Assembly (NCBI GenBank): GCA_027486845.1
Contig: JAIXOL010000018.1
Span: 1 to 64,000, forward strand
Reading direction: 5' to 3'
DNA length: 64,000 bases
Source: Cytophagaceae bacterium
GTDB taxonomy: Bacteria; Bacteroidota; Bacteroidia; Cytophagales; Spirosomataceae
Shown here: piece by piece, positions 8,095-17,379 of the stretch
How positions within the stretch are numbered: position 1 is the first letter of the stretch
Layout: every line of letters begins with the position of its first letter
The notes under the pieces: generated by a model
The model's input: only the letters and a program-made list of their open reading frames with translations
Told to the model about the DNA's origin: nothing
Database searches by the model: none
Made by a program: the position numbers and the translations under genes

Positions 8095-8949
8095 ATGAAA
8101 CTATTCCGCTTTGGTGAACCAACCAACGAAAAAACAGGAGTGATTCTCTCCGATAGTAAAAAAATTGATGTATCAGCTTTTGGCGAAGATTACAACGAAA
8201 ACTTTTTTGCCAATAATGGTATTGAAAGACTAAGTATTTGGCTAAGAACAAATGCTGATGATTGCCCATCAGTTGCTGACGATGTACGATTGGCTTCTTG
8301 TGTGGCACGGCCATCAAAAATCATTTGTATTGGACTTAATTACGCCAAGCATGCCTTGGAATCAAGTATGCCTAAGCCAACTGAACCAGTTGTGTTTTTT
8401 AAATCGACAACTGCTCTATGTGGACCAAACGATGATGTAATTATTCCTAAAAATTCAGTAAAAACTGACTGGGAAGTAGAGTTGGCGTTTGTAATTGGCA
8501 AAAAAGCGAGTTATATAGAAAAAGATGATGCAATGAGCTACATTGCGGGCTATTGCTTGCACAATGATTATAGCGAGCGAGAGTTTCAGTTGGAGCGTGG
8601 TGGACAATGGGTAAAGGGTAAAAGTTGCGATACATTTGCACCATTGGGGCCTTTTTTAGCAACCATTGATGAAGTTGGTGACCCTCAAAAACTTGATTTA
8701 TGGCTCAAACTCAATGGAGAATTACTGCAAGATTCAAATACGGATGATATGATTTTTGATATTCCAGTAATTGTGAGTTATTTAAGCCAATTTATGACGC
8801 TTCTTCCAGGTGATGTTATCTCAACAGGTACACCAGCGGGTGTTGGGCTTGGTTTTAAACCTCCAAGATACCTAAAAGCAGGTGATGTAGTGGAATTAGG
8901 CATCGAAAACCTTGGAACTCAAAAACAAACGGCTGTAGCCTATCAATAA
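8095..8949 (+). CDS. Fumarylacetoacetate hydrolase (FAH) family protein
   Basis: 284 residues. An N-terminal FAH-type arm is followed by the catalytic domain: ICIGLNYAKHALE, PVVFFKSTTALCGP, DWEVELAFVIGKKASY, AGYCLHNDYSEREFQLERGG, WVKGKSCDTFAPLGP and VISTGTPAGVGLGFKPPRYL. These carry the metal-binding acidic residues (E-x-E and the downstream Asp). Family members cleave acylpyruvates or act in homoprotocatechuate-like pathways; the exact substrate cannot be read. It follows the GH3-family gene by 29 bp and ends in a strong terminator. Confidence 0.9.
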   Translation: MKLFRFGEPTNEKTGVILSDSKKIDVSAFGEDYNENFFANNGIERLSIWLRTNADDCPSVADDVRLASCVARPSKIICIGLNYAKHALESSMPKPTEPVVFFKSTTALCGPNDDVIIPKNSVKTDWEVELAFVIGKKASYIEKDDAMSYIAGYCLHNDYSEREFQLERGGQWVKGKSCDTFAPLGPFLATIDEVGDPQKLDLWLKLNGELLQDSNTDDMIFDIPVIVSYLSQFMTLLPGDVISTGTPAGVGLGFKPPRYLKAGDVVELGIENLGTQKQTAVAYQ

Positions 8950-8963
8950 TTTTTCGAGAAAAA

Positions 8964-9003
8964 ACAAAAGAGCCATATCTTGAAATGGCTCTTTTGTTTT
9001 TTT
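8964..9003 (+). terminator. Terminator after the FAH-family gene
   Basis: Stem CAAAAGAGCCAT / ATGGCTCTTTTG with a 7-8 base loop, followed by a long T run. It could also serve porV in the opposite direction. Confidence 0.85.
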
Positions 9004-9074
9004 ATAAAAAAGATGGCTGAAGTTATGAAGTTTGATTATTTTTCGAGAAAACCTTTTAGGTTTCTACTACCAGA

Positions 9075-10268
9075 CTACTGATTCTCAACTGGAACCTCTG
9101 TTGGGCTACTTACTTTTTTCGCATCTAAATCGAATATCAAAGAAATTCTCCAAGTATTTGCCAATGGACTACCTTGCGACGTTGGCACTAAATAAGCCAA
9201 ATCTAGGTTATAATTATTAATCTTAAAGCCTAAACCAGTTGTTACGTATTTGTTACCACCTTTGGCATTGCTTTCGATGAAATAACCTCCACGAAGTGCA
9301 AAGAAATTATTATACCAGTACTCAACGCCTGCTGATAATGTAACTTCTCTAATCTCTTCTTTAAATCCATCTGGTGCATCTGAGAACGAACCAAAAATAC
9401 CAGCTATTACGCCTGTTGTTTCTGGGTCTCTTCCTTTAATAATTGCTCCTTTATTATCTCTCAATGGTGGTGTTGGTATCAACAATTTGTTGGCGTCTAA
9501 TAAAAAGTTAAATTGATTGTGTGCATCAATTTTAAGGTTTATAGCACCACCAACTTTAAGGTTGGTTGGAATGTAAAAAGCCCCACGGCCATAATTGATT
9601 TTGCCGCCAATATTTGAGATAACAGCTCCTGCCGAATATCTCGTGCCACGGTCTTTATTTTTAGCACTTGGTTTTTCGTTGGTATAGAAAACTGATATAT
9701 CACCCGCAACATTACTTGCTGGTTTACTTGCAATACCGTTTACTACTTGAGCTCCAATTAGATTAGAGTGAATATATTTTAAGTTGATACCGGTAGAAAA
9801 ATCTCTACTAATTTTGCGAGAATAACCTGCCGTAATATTCAAATCTCTTGATTGGAATGTGCCATTTGGCTGACCTGTTGCAGTTGTAAACTGAATCTCT
9901 CCTTGATTAAAATAGGTTAATGACGCTCCGAAAGCAGAATTTTTATCAATTTTTTTGAACATACCCGCATTAAGTAAACCCATGTCATCAACTAAATCAC
10001 GTAGCCAAGGAGTGTAAGAAACTGTAGTACCAAGATTTTTATCAATAAAAGCTAATTTGGCAGTGTTCCAATAAATAGAATTGGCATCTGGCGAAGATGC
10101 AACCCCAGCATCACCCAATGCTGCTCCTCTCGAATCTGGAGAGATAAGAAGAAATGGTACAGATGGAGAAAGAGTTCTTTGGATAGATTTATTATTTACT
10201 TGTGCTTGACTTGTCAAAGCATTCATTAAAGCTACACTTGCCAAAGCGGCTACTAATTTGCGTTTCAT
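9075..10268 (-). CDS. porV: Type IX secretion outer-membrane protein PorV
   Basis: 397 residues with a Sec signal peptide (about 1-22, ending TSQAQ). Mature N-terminal block PFLLISPDSRGAALGDAGVA followed by SPDANSIYWNTAKLAF is the PorV/LptO signature; the rest is a FadL-like beta-barrel. By family knowledge PorV shuttles cargo from the SprA translocon to the PorU sortase complex. It lies 101 bp downstream of porU on the same strand, the conserved pairing. This implies the organism exports proteins with type IX C-terminal signals. Confidence 0.94.
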   Translation of the reverse strand: MKRKLVAALASVALMNALTSQAQVNNKSIQRTLSPSVPFLLISPDSRGAALGDAGVASSPDANSIYWNTAKLAFIDKNLGTTVSYTPWLRDLVDDMGLLNAGMFKKIDKNSAFGASLTYFNQGEIQFTTATGQPNGTFQSRDLNITAGYSRKISRDFSTGINLKYIHSNLIGAQVVNGIASKPASNVAGDISVFYTNEKPSAKNKDRGTRYSAGAVISNIGGKINYGRGAFYIPTNLKVGGAINLKIDAHNQFNFLLDANKLLIPTPPLRDNKGAIIKGRDPETTGVIAGIFGSFSDAPDGFKEEIREVTLSAGVEYWYNNFFALRGGYFIESNAKGGNKYVTTGLGFKINNYNLDLAYLVPTSQGSPLANTWRISLIFDLDAKKVSSPTEVPVENQ

Positions 10269-10369
10269 GTGAGATTTTTTAATATTCTACCCTATTGACG
10301 GGTACTTATCGGTTTAGAATATGTTTTGGTCTTTAGTTTTACGAGTTCAAATATAACTTATTTTCTTGA

Positions 10370-13300
10370 TTACTTCCAAAAAACCATTTTACCAGAAAAT
10401 GATGAGGTGTTATTTTCAGAGATAGAATCAATAGAAATTTGATAGAAATAGGTGCCAGATTTCCAATTTTTAGGTTCAATTTTCATGCCAAGATTCAGAG
10501 ACTTATTGCAAAGGTAACACGTTTCGGTTTGATTAAAAACTTGCTTTCCCGCACTATCAAAAATTACTAAAGTAAAGGTCAAATCTTGATTTTCAGCATT
10601 ATGTTCAATATAAAAATTGGTACTACTTTCAACAGGATTTGGGTAATTATACGCCTTTAAAATCTTCAATCCCACATTTTCCACTATAAACTTTAACGTT
10701 TCTTCAGCTGAATTATTATGGGTGTCCCAAACTTTTAGTTTAACTGCATATTGCCCCGCAGCTAGTTTGCCAAAATTATATTTTAAGATACCTTTTGTAT
10801 AATCATCGGTACTAGTAAAGTATTGATTTACAACGATTTGAAGCGTATCATTCAATACTAAAACCATTTCATGACCGACTCCAGCTTGCGAAATATTAAT
10901 GCCATTTTCATCCGAAATCTGGGCTTCAAGCTGATTGTCTTTATCAATCGAAAGTATGATTTCTGGAGCTTTAGTATCACTCAAAATATTGGTTTCGCTA
11001 CCACCAATCATTAGGTCATTATAGCTTCCAGAAGCATCAAGCGTGCTATCGGTCGAAATAGCATAGAAATTTACACGTCCAGCACCAATCTGATAATTTA
11101 TGTCTTTCGGAACAATGAAATTTACTTTAAATGCTCCATTTTTTACTTCAACTAAGCCTTCAAAAATCTGATTTCGATAAGTTTTGTAACGAAATTTTTC
11201 AGTTTTTTGTCCGAGTGTGCTTACTTCAAAAGGCTTATCAAAAACAGAGACGAGAATTTTGCCATTGAAGTTGTTTTTCTTTAAACCATCAGTCGAATTT
11301 ACAATTTCTCCTTCCAGACTTACTTTCGATAAAGCTTTGATAACTTGTTTGTGGAGAGAAGTACCATTGATTTTACTTAAGATGATTTTTTCAGTAGGAT
11401 AAGCGAGCTGCATTGAGGGGTCGCCCAAGAGTGAAAAATTTCTATTGAAAACGCCACTTAAAGAATTGTTTTTGGTGTTTCTGAAAATATCTCCAAGTCG
11501 TAGATTTGGATTCGTGTTTTTTTGTGCAAATGCTTGATAAAAAGCGTTATTCAACAAGAAATTAGTGTTTGAATAAACAGGCCGTGTGGTAGTGAGCAAG
11601 CCAATTGCTGCTCCTTTTGGACTTAACATGGCCATTTCAGCTCCAGAAACATTGCTTGGGTCGTCGAAACGTCCGAATGAGCAAGTGGCGGTTAGAAACA
11701 GCGGCATATTATTGAGATTTCGCCAACTTTGTATTTGTTCACGTGTCAACACCTTTTCTTCCGTCCAACCATCAGTGCCACCATGACCACTGTAATTGAT
11801 TATCAATGCACCATCATTCACACTTTTATTCAAAGCCTTGTTTACTTCGGGTGAAATTGCCCCGTTTGCAGTAGCAATTTGTGGAAAAGCATCTAAGTAT
11901 ATTTTATTAATAATCAGGTCCTTGGTTGTTTTTAAGGTCACTTCAGAAATGTCTTCAGCATCTCGTTGGTGAATATTAAAATCACCATCATCGGCTACGA
12001 AACTAATTTTTCTTCGCCAACCGCCTGCGGTTCGTTGTGTTCGTGCATAGTAAATAAGCTTATCGACCACATTTTTTGCTTCTTCTAAACTTTTGACTGG
12101 CAAACGCCCAACTCCAATTTCCATAGAATGATTTCCAGCGTTGTTTTCTAACCAATCGCCTTCGTTATCTTCAAAAAATCCAAAATAATCATCTGATGCG
12201 TAGCTGTTTACAGGGTTCAAAGATTCTCGACTTTCGTAAGTTGGAATTTGTAGTTTAGTATCAATCGAAGCGTATTGTATAATATTTTTATAATCAAAAC
12301 TAGCATCTGCAAAGAGTAGTAAATACTTTAATTTTGCAGGATTTTTTTGCCATAAAAAACGCCCGAAATCTCTGATAGCGGTAGGGTCGGGACTACCCGA
12401 AGAAAACTCATTATAAACTTGTTCAATATCAACTACTGCCACCGATAAACCATCATTTTTACGACGAAATTCGGCCAAACGCTCTGCTTGTTCATGCCAG
12501 TTTTTGATGGTAAGTATCAGTAAATCAGGAGTTTGTATTTGATGAATATTCTGATTGCCTACTTTCTGAATGGAGTTTGGTTCGAGACAATTATTGTCTG
12601 AAAAAAGCACGAAAGTTTTGAGTTTATTCTGTGTTTCTGTTCCAAAACTGGCTTCAGTATTATTGATTTTAAAAGGAATGTTTTCGGGTAAAAGAGTGTT
12701 CGTTACATCCCAAATTTTTTGCGTATTGTTGGCTTGACTAATGATAAAGTTAGAGGTTTTATTTTCTAAACTTTCAATCGAACGAACTAGTGTTTGTTGC
12801 TCAAAAAACTGTAATTTTCGTTTGGTTTGTAACTCAAAATAATTTAAATAGGCATTCGATGTACTTTGGCTGTTTTTATTGAAACTGAAAGTGAGTTTTT
12901 GCGTATTTTTTCCATTAGAAATAGCCGTGAAAGTTTGGATATTTTCGTTGCCCTTAATGTCGTAAGTGCCTGTGCCAATCGCTCGAAGGTTTTGTTCGCC
13001 AACGAGCGAATCGATATTGAGTTTTACACTAATTTTTGTTGTGGTGAAAGATGCTCCCAAGATTGCGGAAGTAAGCTTGATGCTCGAATTCAGTACGATT
13101 CCTTCAGTTTTTAAATCAAAGCTTATATCTGGACTTACACCAAATGATTCGCCGTACCATTCACGCCCCGAACCGCCTAAATCTCGTCCACCTAAACTCA
13201 CGATATTTTTTTGGTCGAATTCGTGGAAACTAAAATCATCATAGGTGCTAATGTTGTTTGTTGAGTTCACCAAAGTTTGATTTTTGATGCGTAAGCCTTT

Positions 13301-13810
13301 TATATCGGAGATATTCAGAAAAACAAAAGTGGTGTCGGAGTATGGGTTGTTTTGGTGGGTAAATTGTTGGTTATTAGTGTTATATGATATTCTGTGAGGA
13401 CTTTCAGTATAAAAAAGTATATAATCTGAAGCGTCGAATTTGCCATCGTTTTCGCCTATAATTTCAATTAGATTTTCGATTAAATCTTTTGCACGAGGAG
13501 TATTATTAGCCTGTGGTAAAAGTCCGCCACCGTTTCCGAAAATTCGTATATTTTGAGGATTTAGTTTGGTAACGTCGATTCCAACATCTTTTAAAAATGA
13601 AGCATCAATTTTATGCACACCAGTGCGAGTTGTAGCAATTTTATACCACTCGCCAGAGGCTAAAACGGATGATTGGGAGTAAGAAGAGATAGAGATAAGA
13701 AGTAAGCAATTGATGGTCCATAAAATAACACCAGTTTTTTTCGCCCTTCGACTTCGCTCAGGGAACTGGAAGATTGGAAATGATTTTATATGTTTTTTTA
13801 TTTTTAGCAT
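10370..13810 (-). CDS. porU: Type IX secretion sortase PorU (C25 gingipain-like)
   Basis: 1146 residues. A hydrophobic leader (about 28-45) precedes an N-terminal region starting SGEWYKIATTRTGVHKID. The C25 peptidase domain has the catalytic His in NYSGHGGTDGW (about 673) and Cys in FLTATCSFGRFDDP (about 708). A type A C-terminal signal-like domain (about 1060-1146) starts NYPNPVESSTNFYIEHN and contains SGTYFYQI. PorU removes cargo signals and attaches the cargo to lipopolysaccharide. The n-region before the hydrophobic leader contains FPERSRRAKK, encoded by a REP-like palindrome (13744-13763); a GTG codon just before the hydrophobic segment is an alternative start that would skip it. It follows the SprT-like gene by 16 bp. 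Confidence 0.93.
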   Translation of the reverse strand: MLKIKKHIKSFPIFQFPERSRRAKKTGVILWTINCLLLISISSYSQSSVLASGEWYKIATTRTGVHKIDASFLKDVGIDVTKLNPQNIRIFGNGGGLLPQANNTPRAKDLIENLIEIIGENDGKFDASDYILFYTESPHRISYNTNNQQFTHQNNPYSDTTFVFLNISDIKGLRIKNQTLVNSTNNISTYDDFSFHEFDQKNIVSLGGRDLGGSGREWYGESFGVSPDISFDLKTEGIVLNSSIKLTSAILGASFTTTKISVKLNIDSLVGEQNLRAIGTGTYDIKGNENIQTFTAISNGKNTQKLTFSFNKNSQSTSNAYLNYFELQTKRKLQFFEQQTLVRSIESLENKTSNFIISQANNTQKIWDVTNTLLPENIPFKINNTEASFGTETQNKLKTFVLFSDNNCLEPNSIQKVGNQNIHQIQTPDLLILTIKNWHEQAERLAEFRRKNDGLSVAVVDIEQVYNEFSSGSPDPTAIRDFGRFLWQKNPAKLKYLLLFADASFDYKNIIQYASIDTKLQIPTYESRESLNPVNSYASDDYFGFFEDNEGDWLENNAGNHSMEIGVGRLPVKSLEEAKNVVDKLIYYARTQRTAGGWRRKISFVADDGDFNIHQRDAEDISEVTLKTTKDLIINKIYLDAFPQIATANGAISPEVNKALNKSVNDGALIINYSGHGGTDGWTEEKVLTREQIQSWRNLNNMPLFLTATCSFGRFDDPSNVSGAEMAMLSPKGAAIGLLTTTRPVYSNTNFLLNNAFYQAFAQKNTNPNLRLGDIFRNTKNNSLSGVFNRNFSLLGDPSMQLAYPTEKIILSKINGTSLHKQVIKALSKVSLEGEIVNSTDGLKKNNFNGKILVSVFDKPFEVSTLGQKTEKFRYKTYRNQIFEGLVEVKNGAFKVNFIVPKDINYQIGAGRVNFYAISTDSTLDASGSYNDLMIGGSETNILSDTKAPEIILSIDKDNQLEAQISDENGINISQAGVGHEMVLVLNDTLQIVVNQYFTSTDDYTKGILKYNFGKLAAGQYAVKLKVWDTHNNSAEETLKFIVENVGLKILKAYNYPNPVESSTNFYIEHNAENQDLTFTLVIFDSAGKQVFNQTETCYLCNKSLNLGMKIEPKNWKSGTYFYQISIDSISENNTSSFSGKMVFWK
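13744..13763. repeat. REP-like CCCTGAGCGAAGTCGAAGGG sequence inside the porU leader
   Basis: Plus strand CCCTTCGACTTCGCTCAGGG, an imperfect palindrome that from general knowledge recurs widely in intergenic DNA of Bacteroidota and other bacteria. Here it is read in frame as part of FPERSRRAKK in the PorU N-terminus. I found no second copy in this window. Confidence 0.6.
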
Positions 13811-13826
13811 GATTTATTTGAAAAAT

Positions 13827-14516
13827 TCACAGCGGATTGACAAGTGCCGACGCCAAAATTGTATATCGACGTTTCGATTGCTTCTCCAAACACAATACTC
13901 TTGTTCGGCGTTTTTCAATTTTCTGAAAAACTGTTCCCCGAAATTCAAACCATTGATTATCAGTCAAGTTTACCAAAGAAATGCCAATTTGTTCACCTGC
14001 ATCAAAACTTCTTAGTGCCTCAGCCAATGGTGCATAACTCACCGACGATGCCGCAGGATTTTGCATGTAGGCACTCAAAGGTAAAAGTAGGTTTTGTGGC
14101 AAATGCTCTTCGTTGAGCAACGGTAGCATTAAATCTTGAAAACTTCTTTTCCATTCTTTTCCATGTGGTTCTATTCTTTTTCGGCCTTTATTGAGCCATG
14201 CTCGTTGGTGAGCAATTTCGTGAATGTATGTCACCAAAAAAGCATAAGAATTAAGGTCGTGATTGATGGTAATTTTGTGTTGACCATCACGAAAAATATA
14301 ATTTCCAAAACAACTGCTTCGGGTGCGTGAAATCTTAAACGAAAAAGGTTGTTCTTGCCATAACTCCATGCAATATGCGACAGTAGTTGCAGGAAGATGT
14401 TTGAGTAAAATTTCCCCCATCTTCTTTGCAGTAATCGCATCGGGCTTATTTATTGTGGATAAAATTGGATTTTTATCCACAACTTTGTTTATTTTTCTAA
14501 ATAATTGTTGAAACAT
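13827..14516 (-). CDS. SprT-like zinc metalloprotease-domain protein
   Basis: 229 residues. The zinc motif HEIAHQRAW (His99, Glu100, His103) and a downstream PHGKEWK with a third ligand His118 are characteristic of SprT/Spartan-type domains. The C-terminal part, about 190-229, has the short strands found in SprT relatives (FEFRGTVFQK, RRYTILASALV). The cellular target in Bacteroidota is unknown; eukaryotic relatives degrade DNA-protein crosslinks. It lies between ruvX (17 bp upstream) and porU (16 bp downstream), so it is probably part of one transcript. Confidence 0.88.
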   Translation of the reverse strand: MFQQLFRKINKVVDKNPILSTINKPDAITAKKMGEILLKHLPATTVAYCMELWQEQPFSFKISRTRSSCFGNYIFRDGQHKITINHDLNSYAFLVTYIHEIAHQRAWLNKGRKRIEPHGKEWKRSFQDLMLPLLNEEHLPQNLLLPLSAYMQNPAASSVSYAPLAEALRSFDAGEQIGISLVNLTDNQWFEFRGTVFQKIEKRRTRVLCLEKQSKRRYTILASALVNPL

Positions 14517-14533
14517 GTTTTAATGAGTCAATT

Positions 14534-14941
14534 TTAACTTTCCATAAAACTCTGCAAAATAATTACAGCACTAATTTTGTCAATATTTCCCTTGATTTGT
14601 CGATTTTTTTTCTTCATTCCACCCGCAATCATGGTTTGCATTGCCATTTTTGAAGTAAAACGTTCATCGTGCAAGTGAATGGCTGTTTCGGGGAAAATAT
14701 TTTTTAATTCAATTACAAAACGTTCGACATAAGCTGTTCCATCAGTAGTCGTTCCATCAAGATTTTTGGGCATTCCGACCACAAAAGCTTCTACTGCTTC
14801 GGTTTGGGTATATTTTTTTAAATATTCTAACAACTTGTCGGTCGGAACGGTTTCGAGTGCCGAAGCAATAATTTTTGATGGGTCAGTTACGGCCAAACCT
14901 GTTCGTTTAGCACCGTAGTCAATAGCGAGTATTCTTGGCAT
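14534..14941 (-). CDS. ruvX: Holliday junction resolvase RuvX / pre-16S rRNA nuclease YqgF
   Basis: 135 residues, normal length. RNase H-like fold markers: ILAIDYGAKRTGLAVTD (Asp8), VVGMPKNLDGT, and HLHDERFTSKMA with the second acidic cluster. It acts on 16S rRNA 5' processing and was earlier proposed to resolve Holliday junctions. It is preceded by a hairpin repeat (14951-15004) and mazG, and followed by the SprT-like gene. Confidence 0.95.
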   Translation of the reverse strand: MPRILAIDYGAKRTGLAVTDPSKIIASALETVPTDKLLEYLKKYTQTEAVEAFVVGMPKNLDGTTTDGTAYVERFVIELKNIFPETAIHLHDERFTSKMAMQTMIAGGMKKKNRQIKGNIDKISAVIILQSFMES

Positions 14942-14950
14942 AAATGGTAG

Positions 14951-15004
14951 ACCAGGTTTGTAGCCTGACAGTTAGTGGCTATTTGACAGGTTACAAATCT
15001 GTCA
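14951..15004. repeat. Inverted repeat of the CCTGACAG type between mazG and ruvX
   Basis: Left part ACCAGGTTTGTAGCCTGACA and right part TGACAGGTTACAAATCTGTC can pair with each other, and the right part is itself palindromic. A related hairpin lies at 30421-30453. Confidence 0.6.
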
Positions 15005-15014
15005 AACTTAAATT

Positions 15015-15830
15015 TTATAACTTCTTTGCTTCTTCCCAAAAAATATCCATTTCGGCAAGGGTCATATCTTTCAGGTTTTTATTAGCTTCTTTTGCTTTTT
15101 CTTCAAGATATTGAAAACGCTTTATAAATTTCTTATTGGTGCGTTCGAGAGCTGTTTCAGGGTTAATATCAATAAAACGAGCATAATTTACTAACGAGAA
15201 AAGTAAATCGCCAAATTCGCCTTCGGCTTTTTCTTTATCAATGGCTTGGTCGGTTTCTACATCAAACATTTCCTTAAACTCGCCCATTTCTTCTTCTACT
15301 TTTGCCCAAACTTGGCTTTTCTCTTCCCAATCGAAACCTACGCCACGAGCTTTTTCTTGAATCCTCATTGATTTTACTAATGCTGGTAAAGACTGCGGAA
15401 CTCCACCTAAAACCGATTTATTTCCTTCTTTTAGTTTCAATTGTTCCCAATTTCGCTTTACATCCTCTTCAGTTTCGGCAATAACATCACCATAAATATG
15501 TGGGTGGCGAGAAACCAATTTATCACAAATTCCGTGAAGTACGTCTGCCACATCAAAGTCACCAGTTTCGGAAGCAATTTTTGAATAAAATACCAAATGC
15601 AGCATTATATCGCCCAATTCTTTCTTGATTTCGTGTAAATCTTTCTCCAAAATAGCGTCTGAAAGTTCATAAGTTTCTTCAATAGTCAAATGGCGAAGTG
15701 TATCGATGGTTTGCTTTTTATCCCACGGACATTGCTCACGTAGTTCGTCCATTATGGTTAAAAGTCTGTCAAAAGCCATGAGTTTCTCCATTCGTTGCGG
15801 AGGAAATATTGGGGGAAGTTTGTTGCTCAT
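15015..15830 (-). CDS. mazG: Nucleoside triphosphate pyrophosphohydrolase MazG
   Basis: 271 residues with two MazG domains. The first carries CPWDKKQTIDTLRHLTIEE (about 35-53) and ELGDIMLHLVFYSKIA (EExxE...ExxD metal-binding helices); the second carries EFGDLLFSLVNYARF (about 205-220). The enzyme removes damaged or non-canonical NTPs. It is first in the mazG-ruvX-sprT-porU-porV run, separated from ruvX by 73 bp containing an inverted repeat. Confidence 0.95.
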   Translation of the reverse strand: MSNKLPPIFPPQRMEKLMAFDRLLTIMDELREQCPWDKKQTIDTLRHLTIEETYELSDAILEKDLHEIKKELGDIMLHLVFYSKIASETGDFDVADVLHGICDKLVSRHPHIYGDVIAETEEDVKRNWEQLKLKEGNKSVLGGVPQSLPALVKSMRIQEKARGVGFDWEEKSQVWAKVEEEMGEFKEMFDVETDQAIDKEKAEGEFGDLLFSLVNYARFIDINPETALERTNKKFIKRFQYLEEKAKEANKNLKDMTLAEMDIFWEEAKKL

Positions 15831-15918
15831 AAGTGGTTAATGGTAATTTATTGCTGGAAAACTGGCAATTCTATCGCTCAGAATCTCGTTTTTTCGATAA
15901 ATACAAAGTTCGACAATA

Positions 15919-15951
15919 AAAAAGAAAAAGCCACCTGTTTTTACAGATGGC
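15919..15951 (-). terminator. Minus-strand terminator after the redoxin gene
   Basis: On the minus strand GCCATCTGT-AAAA-ACAGGTGGC is followed by TTTTTCTTTTTT. It lies downstream of the gene at 16022-16675. Confidence 0.75.
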
Positions 15952-16021
15952 AGATATATTTTTTGTAGTCAGCGGTCGATAATCCACAAATCAAAATTGT
16001 TTTTTATTCAACGTAGTCAAT

Positions 16022-16675
16022 TCAACTTTTCCATTTAATAGCACAACCAACGGCTTTTGTGCTTGCTGTCACAACTGGCTTTCCAGCCAAAAGGTTATTT
16101 ACAGCATCTTCGACGTAATGTTTTGTCACGCCTGAAGGGTCTTGAGCGTTATCGTCTATGGCACCAAGATAACTTACAATTATTTTCCCACCTTCTTTTT
16201 TTAAAACATAGGCCTGTGGTGTACGCATCGCACCAAATGCCTTTGAAACTAGCTGAGTTTCATCAGTCAAGTACGGAAACGGATAGCCTTTTTCTCTGGC
16301 ACGCTTTTGCATATTAGAAAATGAATCTTCTTCGTAAGCCTCAGGATCATTAGGATTTATAGTAATCATTGGGAAGCCCTGCGAAGTATATTTACGGTCG
16401 AGAGCAATTACTCGGTCTTCGTAGGATTTTGAAAATGGACAATGATTTGATGTAAAAACAATGATAAAACCTTTGGCTGATTGAAAATCAGCCAAAGAAA
16501 TCATTTTACCATCAATATTTTTAAGTTTAAAATCCGATACGGCATCGCCTAAAGCATAGATAATAGGTGCAGTACTTTCGGTTAAATCTGTCAATGGCTT
16601 AGCCATAACCATTTGTGCTGCCCCGAAGATGCAGTTCAAAAATACTGCCACGATGATTAAAAACTGCTTTTTCAT
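16022..16675 (-). CDS. Exported redoxin-domain (AhpC/TSA-like) thioredoxin-fold protein
   Basis: 217 residues with a signal peptide (about 1-25, ending MVMA). The thioredoxin fold includes FTSNHCPFSKSYEDR; the active site holds Cys79 in an NHCPFS motif, lacking the second Cys of a CxxC. A conserved late Cys occurs in the final VGCAIKWKS. This pattern is typical of an extracytoplasmic thioredoxin-like family resembling one-Cys peroxiredoxins; its substrate is not known. It is followed by its own terminator; the TlpA-like gene at 16746 lies 70 bp upstream on the same strand, so they may be co-transcribed. Confidence 0.85.
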   Translation of the reverse strand: MKKQFLIIVAVFLNCIFGAAQMVMAKPLTDLTESTAPIIYALGDAVSDFKLKNIDGKMISLADFQSAKGFIIVFTSNHCPFSKSYEDRVIALDRKYTSQGFPMITINPNDPEAYEEDSFSNMQKRAREKGYPFPYLTDETQLVSKAFGAMRTPQAYVLKKEGGKIIVSYLGAIDDNAQDPSGVTKHYVEDAVNNLLAGKPVVTASTKAVGCAIKWKS

Positions 16676-16745
16676 TTGATTAAAAATTAAAAAATTTGTT
16701 GTGCCAAGCTTTGTTGTTCACTAACGCTATTAAAACAAAAGTATT

Positions 16746-17222
16746 TTAAAAAAAGTGCCGAATCCTTTCGCTAAGACTTTGATAGTCAAAAGATTGTTCG
16801 TAAAATTCATGTCGAATGCCGTTGCTTATAAGCGTTGCTGGAATCATCCCTGACCATTGAGAACTTACTTTATCAATCCAACTGTTATAATCGGGTTCGT
16901 CAATCAGATAAATTTTTGATTTAATCTGATGGTCGGTCACAAATTTTTCTACTATTTTCAAATCTCGCTTAAAATCAAGGCTTATAAAAATAACTGATAC
17001 TTTATTAAGAAGAAAGTTATTTGCCAAGGTTTCAAAAGCTGGAATTTCGGTCACACAGGGCTTGCACCAGGATGCCCAAAAGTTGAAAACATAAATCCTA
17101 TCATCTTTTTGCATTAACTTTTCTAATTCTTGAAATTTGATGATTTCAATTGGTTTTTGTGCAAAAACAGCAAGATTTATCGATAAACAGACTAAAAATA
17201 CATATATCTTAAATATTTTCAC
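16746..17222 (-). CDS. TlpA-like disulfide reductase, exported
   Basis: 158 residues with a signal peptide (about 1-22, ending AVFAQ). The active site NFWASWCKPCVTEI (Cys53, Cys56) is the WCxPC motif of TlpA/ResA-like reductases, and the cis-Pro block is GMIPATLI. It probably keeps periplasmic cysteines reduced, for example in cytochrome maturation or repair. It lies directly upstream of the redoxin gene. Confidence 0.9.
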   Translation of the reverse strand: MKIFKIYVFLVCLSINLAVFAQKPIEIIKFQELEKLMQKDDRIYVFNFWASWCKPCVTEIPAFETLANNFLLNKVSVIFISLDFKRDLKIVEKFVTDHQIKSKIYLIDEPDYNSWIDKVSSQWSGMIPATLISNGIRHEFYEQSFDYQSLSERIRHFF

Positions 17223-17379
17223 AATTCTTTCCTAAAGTAGTTCGTAAATTTATTTTAAAATTCGTAATTCGCAATCTTAAACTTTGATTAATGTGATTGT
17301 ATAATTTCTTTTTTCAAATACTAAAATTCGTTTTTGTAAGTTTTATCAATTAAAAAAATCTTTAAAATCGAGCTAAATA

